Shown: one piece after another, positions 9,629-18,791 of the stretch
Layout: each line of letters opens with the position of its first letter
Numbering within the stretch: position 1 is the first letter of the stretch
Source of the DNA: Aurantiochytrium sp. KH105
Lineage: Eukaryota > Sar > Bigyra > Thraustochytrida > Thraustochytriidae
NCBI GenBank assembly: GCA_003116975.1
Contig: BGKB01000047.1
Coordinates: 124,001-188,000 of the forward strand
Length of the DNA: 64,000 nucleotides
Direction of reading: 5' to 3'
Translations under genes and position numbers: made by a program
The notes under the pieces: generated by a model
The model's database searches: none
The model's input: the letters and a program-made list of their open reading frames with translations, nothing else
What the model was told of the DNA's origin: nothing

Positions 9629-10268
9629 ATTCCCCAAGTTGAGAAATCACTCGGGCTCGTTGTTTTGCCATTGTTCGTCTGTTTGATTGATTGATTGATT
9701 GACTGATTCTTCGCCGATAAAACCATGTTCGAAGACCGATGTCTAAATTATGCTTAGCGCCGCAAAATTCTCGAATTCCAACATTTCTTGTCAATATGTT
9801 TTAGTATTTGCTGGTGTTGCATCCACTGGTGCTGCTGGTTCTTCTGGTGGTGCTTGCGCAACGTACCCGTGGAAAGCCAGGTGGATCTTGGAGGTTTTGC
9901 CAAAACAAAACGAAGCTCCAAGGTCCTCGTTCTTCGTACTCTTTCAAAGGACCGCACAGGTTTTGTCGCCTGAGACGAAGCCGTACTTGACCCTTGGAGG
10001 TTCTGCAAAAACAAAACAAAGCCCCAAGGTCCTCGTTGTTTATACTCTTTCAAAGGACCGCGCGGGTTTCGTCGCCTGAGACGAAGCCGTACTTGACCCA
10101 GGCGGTCTTCGCTCGAATTTTTACCCTCAAAGAGACAGCACCACTTGTTGCTTGCTTGGTTGCCGAAATTCGTGCATGTCTCGCTCCACTCCTCCGAGGT
10201 ACGAAGATGTTGGCAAGCTTGCGCACGCTCGAAGTCAGGCAAGGTCTTTTTTTTTATCCGTCAAATAT
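9629..10268. other. convergent intergenic region with 106-bp tandem duplication
   Basis: Between the stops of the CNB-RGS gene and the formyltransferase gene. It has a GATT run at 9682-9700 and a two-copy 106-bp direct repeat at 9887-10099. The open frames through the repeat repeat themselves and have no known homology, so I do not call them genes. Confidence 0.6.
9887..10099. repeat. two tandem copies of a 106-bp unit
   Basis: Copies start at CTTGGAGGTT (9887 and 9993). Both contain CCAAGGTCCTCGTT, CTCTTTCAAAGGACCG and CGCCTGAGACGAAGCCGTAC, and differ at about a dozen positions. This is an old tandem duplication between two 3' ends. Confidence 0.9.
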
Positions 10269-11328
10269 TCAGTTCCTACGCAAATGCCCATTGGCGAAGT
10301 CAAAGCCAGAGACTCGTTTTTTGCCTTCTACTTGCACCTCAGCAAGCTCGAGAACCGTACGATCTCGGCAGACAACCTGTAAGTGGCCATCACGTACGAC
10401 AAATTCGCCGCTCGGCACGTCAGCGTCGACGCTCTCGTTTGAAGTTACGCAAAGCTGGTGAATCTTCAAGTCCTTGTCGTTGAATCGAGCTACGATACCG
10501 CCATGCGCATGGAGTCCTCGCCAACGATTGTAAACTTGGTCAGCAGTAAGCTCGGTAAAGTCTACGACTCGATGCTTGGGCTTAATTTTCGGAGCCTGCG
10601 TCGTATCTGACGCGTCCTGCTCTCTTTCAACAAGTGTCCCATTTTTAATTTGCTCAAGAACCTCTTGGAGTTGACGCGCGCCCTGTTCTGCAAGTCGCGC
10701 AGAGAGGGAGGAAAATGTATCACTCGGATTGATGAGAGCGCGCTCTTGACTAAGGATTGCCCCGGCGTCGAATTTTGCTGGATCGACACGTTGCACGGTG
10801 ACACCTGTTTCGCTATCGCCGTTCATGAGAGAATGTTGAATTGGCGCCGCACCCCTATATTTGGGCAGCAGCGAGGGATGCACATTGACTGCGCCTTGGG
10901 GAAATGCTTTGATGACTTCTGCAGGCTGTTTGAGATTATGCATGGAATCGCGAGCTACGTCAGACGCGGCGTTCAAGTACGTCAAGAGCCGAATCAGGGC
11001 ACCACTAACTCACCAAAAAATAGCCAAATGAGACGACGACGCCTACGTCAAAGGAGGCGCCAATTTCCTCGGGCGTGGGCGTCCAGTCCTCTATGCGAGG
11101 ACGAATTGACCTCGCTTGCGGCGCGTCGTGCACGCGCAAACTGTGTTCCTCGGCGTACCCGCGAACCACGCCTTGTGCCGCTGGTGCTCGTCGCGAGTTG
11201 CTGCGCCAGCGCTGCGCGGCTGCTGCTGGCGTGACGACCTCGACGCGTGAGCAGAGCTTGTCCGCGCCGTGGATGCGCCGCAGCGCCGCGAGGCTGAAGT
11301 GGTCGGTCCCGAAGAAGAGCACGCGCAT
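10269..11328 (-). CDS. FMT: methionyl-tRNA formyltransferase, two exons
   Basis: Transfers a formyl group from 10-formyl-tetrahydrofolate to initiator Met-tRNA for organelle translation. Exon 1 (11328-11014, 105 codons) starts MRVLFFGTDHFSL, the usual N-terminal beta strand of the Rossmann-like domain, and ends in VSFGYFL. Exon 2 (10925-10269) continues PAEVIKAFPQGAVNVHPSLL, then PKYRGAAPIQ, the formyl-transferase signature, and ends with the C-terminal tRNA-binding domain. The 88-nt intron (11013-10926) has a GTGAGT donor, a CTGAC branch candidate and a CAG acceptor; both junctions are phase 0. The spliced length of 323 residues matches the usual 310-330. No clear mitochondrial presequence is visible, and the in-frame upstream codons run into a stop, so targeting may use an unseen exon or the mature N-terminus. 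Confidence 0.9.
10926..11013 (-). other. intron of the formyltransferase gene
   Basis: GTGAGT donor at 11013-11008 and CAG acceptor ending at 10926, 88 nt, phase 0. Removing it joins SFGYFL to PAEVIKAFP, exactly as in uninterrupted family members. Confidence 0.88.
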
Positions 11329-11623
11329 GGTGGACCGCAGAAAGTCGGTCAGTCAATCCGGGAATGTAGTAGCCAAGGTCGCTCGCAGCAAAAGCAATGC
11401 TTGAGGGTCAAGCTTGACCTTGGACGATGAGGCGCGCGTCGCGGGTCTGCGAGAGTTGGTGAAAGTCCCCCAACGAGCAAGTCGTGAACGAACGACGCGG
11501 AGCCGCCGCGGCGAGACGCACACGCTTGGTCATTGGGGCTCGCGCAGTGCAGCTTGCGCCGCTGGCTTCACTTCGCGCGACGCCGTGTTGCAAGTGGAAC
11601 GCACTGGAAAAGGAGACAGAACC

Positions 11624-12094
11624 ATGAGCGAGAACGAGCCCAGCGCAGAAGCAACAACGAACAAGTGCGACGCCGAGGCAGTAGACGCCAGAGGCGCCGA
11701 CGCACGCAGCGTGAACGCCCCCGCGAATGCGCCTATTGCCCCAACGAGGTCATCGTGCACAAAGACTGACGCGAACGGCAAGGACCCAACAAAAGATATC
11801 GATGGGGCTGAAGAGGAGGACCAAGACGCACGAGCAGCGTTGCAAAGATTGGCAAAACGTGATGCGCAACGTGCAGCTTTCCGCGCGTTTCGCCAGGCAG
11901 CGCGCAGATCACGTGTCGCAGGCTCAATGCGAGCGACTCGGGCTGAAACCTCGACTTCGATCAAAATGACAATTCCGGCACCACAAAGCGCCTCGTCTTT
12001 GTTGGACGATTTGAGTAGTCTCGGAATTGGGTCAGGAAAGGCTCCTCGTCGTGGTCGCCGTGGACGCGCCCGTCGTGCAAACTTGCTTGCCTAG
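11624..12094 (+). CDS. small disordered hypothetical protein with basic C-terminus
   Basis: A 156-residue product starting MSENEPSAEA. The first 75 residues are Ala/Asp/Thr/Glu-rich and probably disordered. Residues 80-115 are Arg/Ala-rich (KRDAQRAAFRAFRQAARRSR) and could form one long amphipathic helix. A short LLDDLSSLGI segment precedes a basic GRRGRARR tail that could bind RNA or act as a nuclear signal. I recognise no family. The frame runs 70 codons upstream to a TTG, but this ATG is the first in frame. It is divergent from the formyltransferase gene, with 295 bp between the starts. A real gene is plausible; function is unknown. Confidence 0.45.
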   Translation: MSENEPSAEATTNKCDAEAVDARGADARSVNAPANAPIAPTRSSCTKTDANGKDPTKDIDGAEEEDQDARAALQRLAKRDAQRAAFRAFRQAARRSRVAGSMRATRAETSTSIKMTIPAPQSASSLLDDLSSLGIGSGKAPRRGRRGRARRANLLA

Positions 12095-12684
12095 ATGGTA
12101 TGACAAGCCTCGAGATTTACTGGCACTCAATTGTCTTTGTGCGGACGACCGCTCCGTCCAACAAAGTCCCTTTCCTTTCTCGTCCTCCCTTTCAACTTCC
12201 TTTCCCGTCCTCTTCTCCGTCGTCGTCGTCGTCGCCGCCGCCCTCGTCGTTTCCGTGGCCGTCATCGCCGCTGCGTGTATTGTTCTGAGAGAAAGTGAAG
12301 TTGTGCGGTTTTTGCCCGTATCGCGCACGAGCAACATCGCCTTCGTTTCATAGCCCAGCATAGCTAACTGTATACGTGTTACTCTTCAGATATACGCTGT
12401 CGCCAGCCGCGGCGATCATCCCATTTATTTCTCTCGTGCTCGCACGGCTCGCTATATTTTATCTTTCGCGCACCCCTAGATCGAGCAAGATCGCATCGTT
12501 CAAACCATAGATACGTCGATTGAGGTGCAAACAAGCAGGCTTCAGCGTGAGTGTCTCCGGCACTCGCAGAGATCTCTCGAATGTAGCCGATGTTGCTGGC
12601 GGGCATACTGCCGCTTGCGCTGGCGCCGAAGGTCCCTGCGCGCGAGCAAGTTCCTATTAACCTATATTTCTTTCTTTGCGACAG
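12095..12684. other. region between small gene and kinase-like exon
   Basis: Contains a pyrimidine-rich stretch with CGT/CGC triplets at 12160-12260. A possible short first exon of the kinase-like gene lies at 12590-12631 (ATG followed by hydrophobic codons), and a GTGAGT donor-like site at 12547. The stretch just before 12685 (TTAAC, T-rich tract, CAG) looks like an intron 3' end. Confidence 0.45.
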
Positions 12685-13128
12685 TACCCCGAAGGCCAGT
12701 ATGGATTCACGATCCGGGTGGACACGGGCGGCGTCGACACGGTTGTTAAGGTTATGACCCCGTCGAAAGCCCTGGAAATAACGCACAGGGCCGAGTTCGC
12801 CTTTTGGCATGAGATGGACGTCCACCACGAGCTGCGCTCCCTCTGGAGAATGCATGCGCCCGGGTACTTGCAAGGCGGTCGCCACATCTTTAATGACCTC
12901 ATCGATACCACCATCTACGCGGGCGAGTCGCTCGAAGCGAGCGCCGTGAGCGAGGGCGTTCGGGAGAAGGACTGGACGGCACTCATGGCTGTGCACGCGG
13001 CTGGCCTCGCGCACCGCGACGTGCTGTTGCGGAACTCTGTCATGGACGATCCCGACTCCGTCCGCATCATCGACTTCGCTCAGGCCAAGACCCGGCGCTT
13101 CCAGCCTCGACTTTCAGAAGGACCGTGA
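12685..13128 (+). CDS. degenerate protein-kinase-like exon, 5' exon unresolved
   Basis: A 147-codon exon whose frame hits a stop (12658) upstream without an ATG. It is preceded by a TTAAC/pyrimidine/CAG acceptor, so the start must lie in an earlier exon. Kinase landmarks appear in order: VVKV (beta-3 Lys), a helix with AEFAFWHE (possible alpha-C Glu), HRDVLLRN (catalytic loop with Asp and Asn), and IIDFAQA where DFG would be. The last Gly of DFG is replaced by Ala, and the protein stops about 15 residues later, so most of the C-lobe is missing. It could be a small kinase-like fold, of the kind scattered in fungal and protist genomes, or a decayed copy. A phase-0 ATG exon at 12590 is possible, but its donor site is poor. 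Confidence 0.5.
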   Translation, partial: YPEGQYGFTIRVDTGGVDTVVKVMTPSKALEITHRAEFAFWHEMDVHHELRSLWRMHAPGYLQGGRHIFNDLIDTTIYAGESLEASAVSEGVREKDWTALMAVHAAGLAHRDVLLRNSVMDDPDSVRIIDFAQAKTRRFQPRLSEGP

Positions 13129-13749
13129 CGACTTTTACCGTGTCTTCTCTTTGCGTCCAAAATAGAGGCCGCCGCAAGTCCGGACGCGCGCCCGCGGCTT
13201 TCTCTATTCTCTCTGTTGCTTCTAATTATTTATTGCTCTGTGGATGGACATTCCAGGTCCGTGGTGACCAATCTGTCACTGCGAGTCCGTTGTGGCGGCC
13301 AACAGTGCCATTGCTGCTGCAGCTGCAGCCAACCCAGCCATCATGTCTTTTTAGGTCCACGTCGTGTTGTGGCATACTGCACCACCTCCACCATGACGAC
13401 AATGACGACAACAAGGTGTTGCAGCGCATTCCAGCGCCAACCAAGTGCCGCTCCTGCGGCTGCGGGTACCTCCTCCACGGCACAACTTGCGTAGCGGTAG
13501 ACGCCCGGCTAGCAGGTACGCTAGGACCAGTTAGCGCGTGCACGGCGATGTCCAGCACGAGCGAGGGAAGCGAGAGGGGCACGCGGCGCTGGCAGCCAGC
13601 TCCGCGCACGAGGTAGCGGGGCCGGAGACTCTGTGGCCGCAGGCAGACCCGAAACGAGGGAGCGAGCACGCACATACACACGTGCACGTTCGGGAGACGA
13701 GGAGGAGAAGAAGCTGCAGCGCGGGCACGCGACGTGGCAAGTCGGGAAG
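13129..13749. other. intergenic region, no gene seen
   Basis: Contains short GCTGCAGCTGCAGCC and ACGACAATGACGACAA low-complexity pieces. Both strands have open frames of 70-150 codons, but none starts with a supported ATG and shows recognisable content. It ends in a GAGGAGGAGAAGAAG purine-rich leader before the TIR gene. Confidence 0.5.
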
Positions 13750-15495
13750 ATGGGGTTTTTCAGGCGCAGCCACGCTGCCTTCCGGCGCGAACAAGAGGGC
13801 GCCGAGGCCGGAGAAGCGCCGTCGAGCCCAAAGGAATCAGGCAAGCGCGCAAGCCTGGCCAAAGCGACCGAGGAGCCCAAGCTCTGGCTCAAGCAGCAAC
13901 GCGATAACGCCATCGAGCTCGCCTATGAGGTTCCAGACAAATTCGCGGGCAAACCCGTGGTGGTCGCCGCCAGCCTGGTCAATGAGCGCAAGTTGATGCA
14001 GGACGCACAAGCTGACAAGAGGCTCAAGACATCGAAGCCAATGCCGGTTGGCGCTACGCCAATGCAAATGACAGAATTTGCCAAAGAACGTACGGCGGCC
14101 ATGCGCTCGTGCGAGGAGGCCATGGATCGGGGCTATACTGCGTACCAGACCAAATTTGGTCAGCCTGACCTTAGGCCAATCGATGGCATGGTCGAGTACA
14201 TTCGTCTGGAAGATGACTATGATGCGGACCAGGAGGACGACGACTTGGAGGACGGCAAGCCCCACTGGACCGACCTCAGATACCGGACCAACTCCAGCGA
14301 GACTCCCTTTCTGGCCGAGTCGTCCGGCGTCTTTCATCTCCGACACATTCCCCAGAATGCAGAGCTGGAAATTTTTGTCTACTTCGACGCTGTCGACGAC
14401 AGTGGTGAGCGTAGCCTTGCCCCCATTCGTACGCTGTCCATCAAGGTCACCACCAACAAAGCCACCTGGGCAGCAATGCTTAGTCAAGAGGGCATGAGCT
14501 CCCTTGTTCCTACATTCGAAAGGAACAGTCTTACACATGTCAGGGACTGGGCGGAGATCATCGACGATGAAGAAGAACGCATCCGTTTGCAAATCGACGA
14601 GGTTGCAGCTGAGCGCCTCAACGCCATCATTGCTCGCTTTGGTTTTATCACGACTGCTGAACGTGAGCGTATTGCTCGTGAAAATGAGGAGCTCCATGCT
14701 TTTCTCGAAGAAACCAAGGCGCTCATGGAGAATGATACGCAAGAGGTGTTTTACATGGGCCAGCTCGTGGAGACGCGCACGCGCCGGCCGGTCCAGTACG
14801 TTGTTCTCACTAGTCCGGATGCCGACGATGAAGCCGTCGTCGCGCGCGAGGCCCTTGGCGAGTCAAAGCAGGTTGGCCAGCTGATCCCCGTCGCCGAACT
14901 GCGCCCTTCGTCGTGGACCCTCTTTCTCTCGCATGCCCAGCGTGAGGCCCAGAACCAGGTTCAGTCATTGCACCTTTTGCTTCGCAACGAAAGCGTCCCT
15001 TGCTGGTACGATATGGATGCTGAAAAGCTCGAGGCGGTCGATATGCTTCGCGGTATTCGCGACTCCAAGTACTTTCTCCTGTACCTGACCGAGGGTTATC
15101 TCGAGCGCTTCTTTTGCCGTCTTGAAGCCACTTTCGCGATGACCACGCAAAAGAAGGTCATCATCGTTTACGAGTCTGACAACCGCCACGGTGGTGGCCA
15201 GTACACGGACCTCATTGATCGTTGCACAGCCAAGTTCCCCGAGTTTCGTGACTGGCTCATGGCGACCGAGGCCATTCCCATGGCTCGCCGTGCCTTTCAG
15301 CGGGAGGCCATGATCCACGAAATCCTCAAGCGCGTCGGTATCACCAAGCACGTCCTTAGCCGCAACCGCGGCTCGGGATCGCTCACTGAGGCCAAGCTTC
15401 GCGGCGAGGTCGAGGACCTCAAGGAGGAGGTCAATAAGCTTTGGAGCGTGGTGGAGGCCCTTCAGGATCAGCTCGCTGCTCAGCAGCTCCAGTAG
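13750..15495 (+). CDS. TIR-domain protein with C-terminal coiled coil
   Basis: A 581-residue protein from an AAG-ATG-G start. Residues 388-530 form a TIR-type domain: WTLFLSHAQRE (strand A with the SHA motif), VPCWYDMDAE, a helix with MLRGIRDSKYFLLYLTEGYL, and FFCRLEATFA, followed by VIIVYESD. Glu459 in CRLEA sits where NAD-cleaving TIR enzymes have their catalytic Glu, so enzyme activity is possible but unproven. Residues 545-580 form a coiled coil. Residues 1-385 contain a mixed alpha/beta region, an acidic insert (154-170) and a helical segment (270-330); I do not recognise them. There are no LRR, NB-ARC or transmembrane parts. The arrangement resembles soluble TIR proteins of protists and plants of unknown role. 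The TIR call is good; function is inference. Confidence 0.8.
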   Translation: MGFFRRSHAAFRREQEGAEAGEAPSSPKESGKRASLAKATEEPKLWLKQQRDNAIELAYEVPDKFAGKPVVVAASLVNERKLMQDAQADKRLKTSKPMPVGATPMQMTEFAKERTAAMRSCEEAMDRGYTAYQTKFGQPDLRPIDGMVEYIRLEDDYDADQEDDDLEDGKPHWTDLRYRTNSSETPFLAESSGVFHLRHIPQNAELEIFVYFDAVDDSGERSLAPIRTLSIKVTTNKATWAAMLSQEGMSSLVPTFERNSLTHVRDWAEIIDDEEERIRLQIDEVAAERLNAIIARFGFITTAERERIARENEELHAFLEETKALMENDTQEVFYMGQLVETRTRRPVQYVVLTSPDADDEAVVAREALGESKQVGQLIPVAELRPSSWTLFLSHAQREAQNQVQSLHLLLRNESVPCWYDMDAEKLEAVDMLRGIRDSKYFLLYLTEGYLERFFCRLEATFAMTTQKKVIIVYESDNRHGGGQYTDLIDRCTAKFPEFRDWLMATEAIPMARRAFQREAMIHEILKRVGITKHVLSRNRGSGSLTEAKLRGEVEDLKEEVNKLWSVVEALQDQLAAQQLQ

Positions 15496-16556
15496 GTATG
15501 GAAGGCGCTCAGTCATCTTGCCTGTTCCTTTCCCATCCTTTAATCCGCCCATCATGGTGGCTACACATGAACTTCTTTACTTTCAATCTGTTGTCAATTC
15601 TCTGTTATACTCTCTACGACGTAGTCGTTGTCGCTTCCCACTTGCCGCATGAATCGTGTCCAGATTTGTAGAAAAGCCGGCACTACCAGGTGTCTGTCTT
15701 CTGCAGTCGATACATATGCGGACCACGCGTCTTTCTTGCTGGGTATACATCTGTCTCTTCCGGCCTGCGGTCAGTCAACCAGCGGAGGAGGCGCCGCCGC
15801 CATGGTTGGTTACATTCCACCAAGAGAACGGGTCCGTTCTCTCGCCACTCGCGGTGGTTAGTGGCATCCAATTAAGGCGGGTCCTGTTCCACTCATATGT
15901 TACAATTTAGAGAGTACAGTTAGTTTTGCCTTTATAAACTGCTACCACCTTATTTTGCCACCCCTGCTTGCGGTGAATGAATTTCAAATTCAAACGCCTC
16001 CTTCCTTTCGCGAGAGAAGCAAAGGCAAGGAACGCCAAAACTCGATCCCGAAGACCTCCCGAGCGACGAGCTGACGGCTTGCCTGGTCGCTCGCTCCTCT
16101 CTTTCTTCTGGCGAGACACGTCTCTGGCCTCGTCTGCTGGCCCGCGGAGAAGGCCGCTTTTGTCGCGGCGGATCCTCGCTCGCCCGCGGTCTGGGCTTCC
16201 GAGTCAACCATTGAGCCAGACACGGATCGCATCGGATCGTCGAGCGAGTGAACGTAGTTGCTCTCGTCCTCGCCTCGTCGCGCCTCGCGCCGAGGGGCTC
16301 GCGACACCGCGCGGAAACTGTCGGAGAGGGACGGACGCTTGAGACGCTTATCTCGACAGGCGCGTTCAACGTCGGCCGCTTTGCGCTCGTCGACATCAAC
16401 TACCTCGCTGGCGGCGACCTTTAAGCGACAGCAGGAACAGCACAAGTAGGAGCAGCACCAGCGGCTCTGCAGCTTGCACCTTGCTTATTCGAGTGGTAAA
16501 TCTACATAGAGCAGAAGAAGTCATCTTCGTGCGGATCATAGAGTGGCGTCGTCAAG
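15496..16556. other. 1.06 kb intergenic region
   Basis: Lies between the TIR gene and the HOP2-like gene, both read to the right. GC-rich and purine/pyrimidine mixed. Open frames on both strands up to 151 codons lack ATG starts or recognisable motifs. Nothing supported. Confidence 0.5.
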
Positions 16557-18245
16557 ATGGCCACGGAAGACGAGGTTGGCGAGGTGGTCATGCTGCAGGA
16601 CAGTGCTCTCGAAGCCGTGTCCCCTTCGCGCGCTCGACAAGCACAACTGGCAGCTGATGGAGAAGAGGAAGGAGGGGGAGGAGATGCCGCGCATGGCGGT
16701 ACGAACAATGATCTAGCTGGAGAAATCGACGACAACGCCAACAACAACCAAGATGAAAACGACAACGACGACAACGAAGAGGAAGAGGAAGAAGATGAGG
16801 AAGAGGAAGAGGAAGAGGAAGAGGAAGAGGAGGACGAGTACAAGGAGGACGGATCAAGTGTCGAAGAAGACGACGATCAAGATGACGGTGAAGACGAGGC
16901 GTTTAGTGATGATTCTGACTTTGACGAAGCCCCAACAAAGAAGAAACGCAAAACTGGTGCCAAGTCCGAAACCAAGGTCAAGGACTCGGACGAGGAAGAT
17001 ACTGCGGCTGTGAACGTCAACGCCAAAGCAGGACGCGGACGAAGGAATGCCGCCAGAGCGCCAGCTGATCCTGGAACACCTACCCGGCAGTCACGCAGGG
17101 GAAGTGTAGCTACTCCTCCCGCTCAAAACAGCGGGCGCGGTCGAGGCCGCCGTTCGTCACCTCGCTCTGGTAGCGGAAAGCGGCAAAAGGTACAGGAAAG
17201 CGACGAGGAAGTTGAACAAGAAGAGGAGATGCTTGATGCAGATGCACATGCGGAGGCCCCAGTTGTGGCAGAGGCAAGCAGCCGTGAGAAGCTTCAAGGG
17301 TCGACGCAAATGATCGATACCTCGCAGCTCTCGCAGGAGAGCGAGGAGTCGTCTGCCGGGAAGAGTGCCAGCAACGACATTGAGACCAAGGATCACGATG
17401 ACGCAGAAAGCGACGGCAAAAAAGGTTCCGCCGATGCTAAGAATTCTGTCAAAGATGAGGACGACAAGGACGACGAAGACGGCGAAGAAGAGGAAGAGGA
17501 AGCAATGAGCGAGGACGAGGACGAAGAGGGGGGAAATGACCAGACGGAGAACCCTTTGCAAGGCGAGATCGACTCCCTCGACGTCGCCTCGCGCAAGGTC
17601 TACGACTATTTGAAGCGCACGAACCGTCCTTTCAGCGTCCTCGACGTGTCCCGCGCACTTTCTTCACTCACCAAGCTGCAAGTAACCAAATCTCTTGTCA
17701 AGCTTGTGGACATGGGCATTGCCCACGCCAATGATAAAAAAGTTCACTGGCTTGAGCAGTCTGTCTTTGGGAGTACCGACGCCGCTGCTCTGGCGAAAAC
17801 GACAGCAAAAGTAGAGAAGCGTGAGCAGGCTCTCCAAGGCCTCAAGCGCAAGCTCGCGGCTCTCAAGCGTGACGTTTCAGATCTCGCCGCAGAGCCGGCC
17901 GACGCCGATCTCGACGCTGAGATCGAGCGTCTTCGCGCGTCGATTGACGCCCAGAAATCGGAAATGGCGCAGCGAAATGCAGGCGGTGATGGTGGCGGTG
18001 AGAACAACGCCACTGCTGCCAATCTCCGGGAACGTGCCAAGGTGGGGCAGGAGACGCTCGAGAAGGAATTTAAGTTCTTCAAGGAAGCCTGGCGTCACCG
18101 GCGCGAGGTGGTCCAGAGTTGCTGCCAGGACATTTTGGAGAACTCGGCCAAAAAAGTCAAAATCGAAAAGTTCTTTGAGGACATTGGCATCGAGTCCGAC
18201 GCCGTCATGAAGGTCAATATCCGCGAGGTTCGTCTTCGCGACTGA
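16557..18245 (+). CDS. HOP2: HOP2/TBPIP homologue with long acidic N-terminal extension
   Basis: A 562-residue nuclear protein. Residues 335-400 are a HOP2-type winged helix: VYDYLKRTNRPFSVLDVSRA, then LQVTKSLVKLVDMGIA and KVHWLEQ. Residues 415-510 are a heptad-rich coiled coil. The last 50 residues match the HOP2 C-terminal capping helices (WRHRREVVQSC, DILE, KKVKIEKFFEDIGIESD). HOP2 with MND1 stimulates DMC1/RAD51 strand invasion in meiosis. Ordinary HOP2 is about 210-230 residues; here about 330 more lie in front: poly-Glu/Asp blocks (65-115, 300-330), a basic KKKRK patch and RGRRSSPRSGSGKRQK, as in chromatin proteins. The whole frame is continuous with an AAG-ATG-G start, and no splice site in the junction was evident, so a true extension is likelier than two fused models. 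Confidence 0.85.
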   Translation: MATEDEVGEVVMLQDSALEAVSPSRARQAQLAADGEEEGGGGDAAHGGTNNDLAGEIDDNANNNQDENDNDDNEEEEEEDEEEEEEEEEEEEDEYKEDGSSVEEDDDQDDGEDEAFSDDSDFDEAPTKKKRKTGAKSETKVKDSDEEDTAAVNVNAKAGRGRRNAARAPADPGTPTRQSRRGSVATPPAQNSGRGRGRRSSPRSGSGKRQKVQESDEEVEQEEEMLDADAHAEAPVVAEASSREKLQGSTQMIDTSQLSQESEESSAGKSASNDIETKDHDDAESDGKKGSADAKNSVKDEDDKDDEDGEEEEEEAMSEDEDEEGGNDQTENPLQGEIDSLDVASRKVYDYLKRTNRPFSVLDVSRALSSLTKLQVTKSLVKLVDMGIAHANDKKVHWLEQSVFGSTDAAALAKTTAKVEKREQALQGLKRKLAALKRDVSDLAAEPADADLDAEIERLRASIDAQKSEMAQRNAGGDGGGENNATAANLRERAKVGQETLEKEFKFFKEAWRHRREVVQSCCQDILENSAKKVKIEKFFEDIGIESDAVMKVNIREVRLRD

Positions 18246-18275
18246 CCTAGCCTAGCCTAGCCTGGCCTTGCCTAG
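18246..18275. repeat. six pentamer copies, CCTAG consensus
   Basis: CCTAG x3, CCTGG, CCTTG, CCTAG in direct tandem, beginning at the first base after the TGA stop of the HOP2-like gene. Confidence 0.85.
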
Positions 18276-18791
18276 TCTGCCGATTCATTGTGATTCTTTC
18301 TTGCTCTATCTTCTATTTTTTGCCCAGCAACGCACTCAAGTAGGGAAAAGTTCCCCACTAGGGAGGTTGGAACCAACAAATTGTACTCCCAAAGCAAAAG
18401 AAAACGAGGCTACGTTTTCTTTCCGAGGGAGTGAGTGAAGGGAAAGGAAAAAGAGAATATAGATCAGTGGATTGATGAAATCAAAGTTTGGCACCTCTGT
18501 CGCCAAAAAAAGCAAACGCGCTCAATCATGATTATGCCCGTCGCCCGCGTGTCTCACTGCATGTCAGAAGAATTTGCATCTTTCTGTCATGATCACGTGC
18601 ACGAAAAGCCGTCGATAGAAATTCTTTGCCCTATTTTGTATCAGAAATCACGAAAACAACAAAAATGGTTGATGATTCTGTTTAGTTTATTTCATTTGCA
18701 CTGCGCGCAATTTCGAGCAAGAAGTGCAGCGGCGAGGGGCGAGCGGCGAGCGGCGAGCGCCAAAAAGAAGAGAAATGAGTTGAAGGACTTG
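18246..18791. other. convergent intergenic region
   Basis: Starts with six copies of a CCTAG-like pentamer (18246-18275) directly after the HOP2 stop codon. It contains a GCGAGCG-type repeat at 18727-18762 near the HEAT gene stop. No gene seen. Confidence 0.6.

Noticed and set aside
12379-13014. 211-codon minus-strand open frame
   Set aside because: It lies opposite the kinase-like exon, has no recognisable motif, and the plus strand explains the conserved residues.
16502-16857. Poly-Ser and Pro/Leu-rich frames on the minus strand
   Set aside because: Antisense of the poly-Glu run of the HOP2-like protein.
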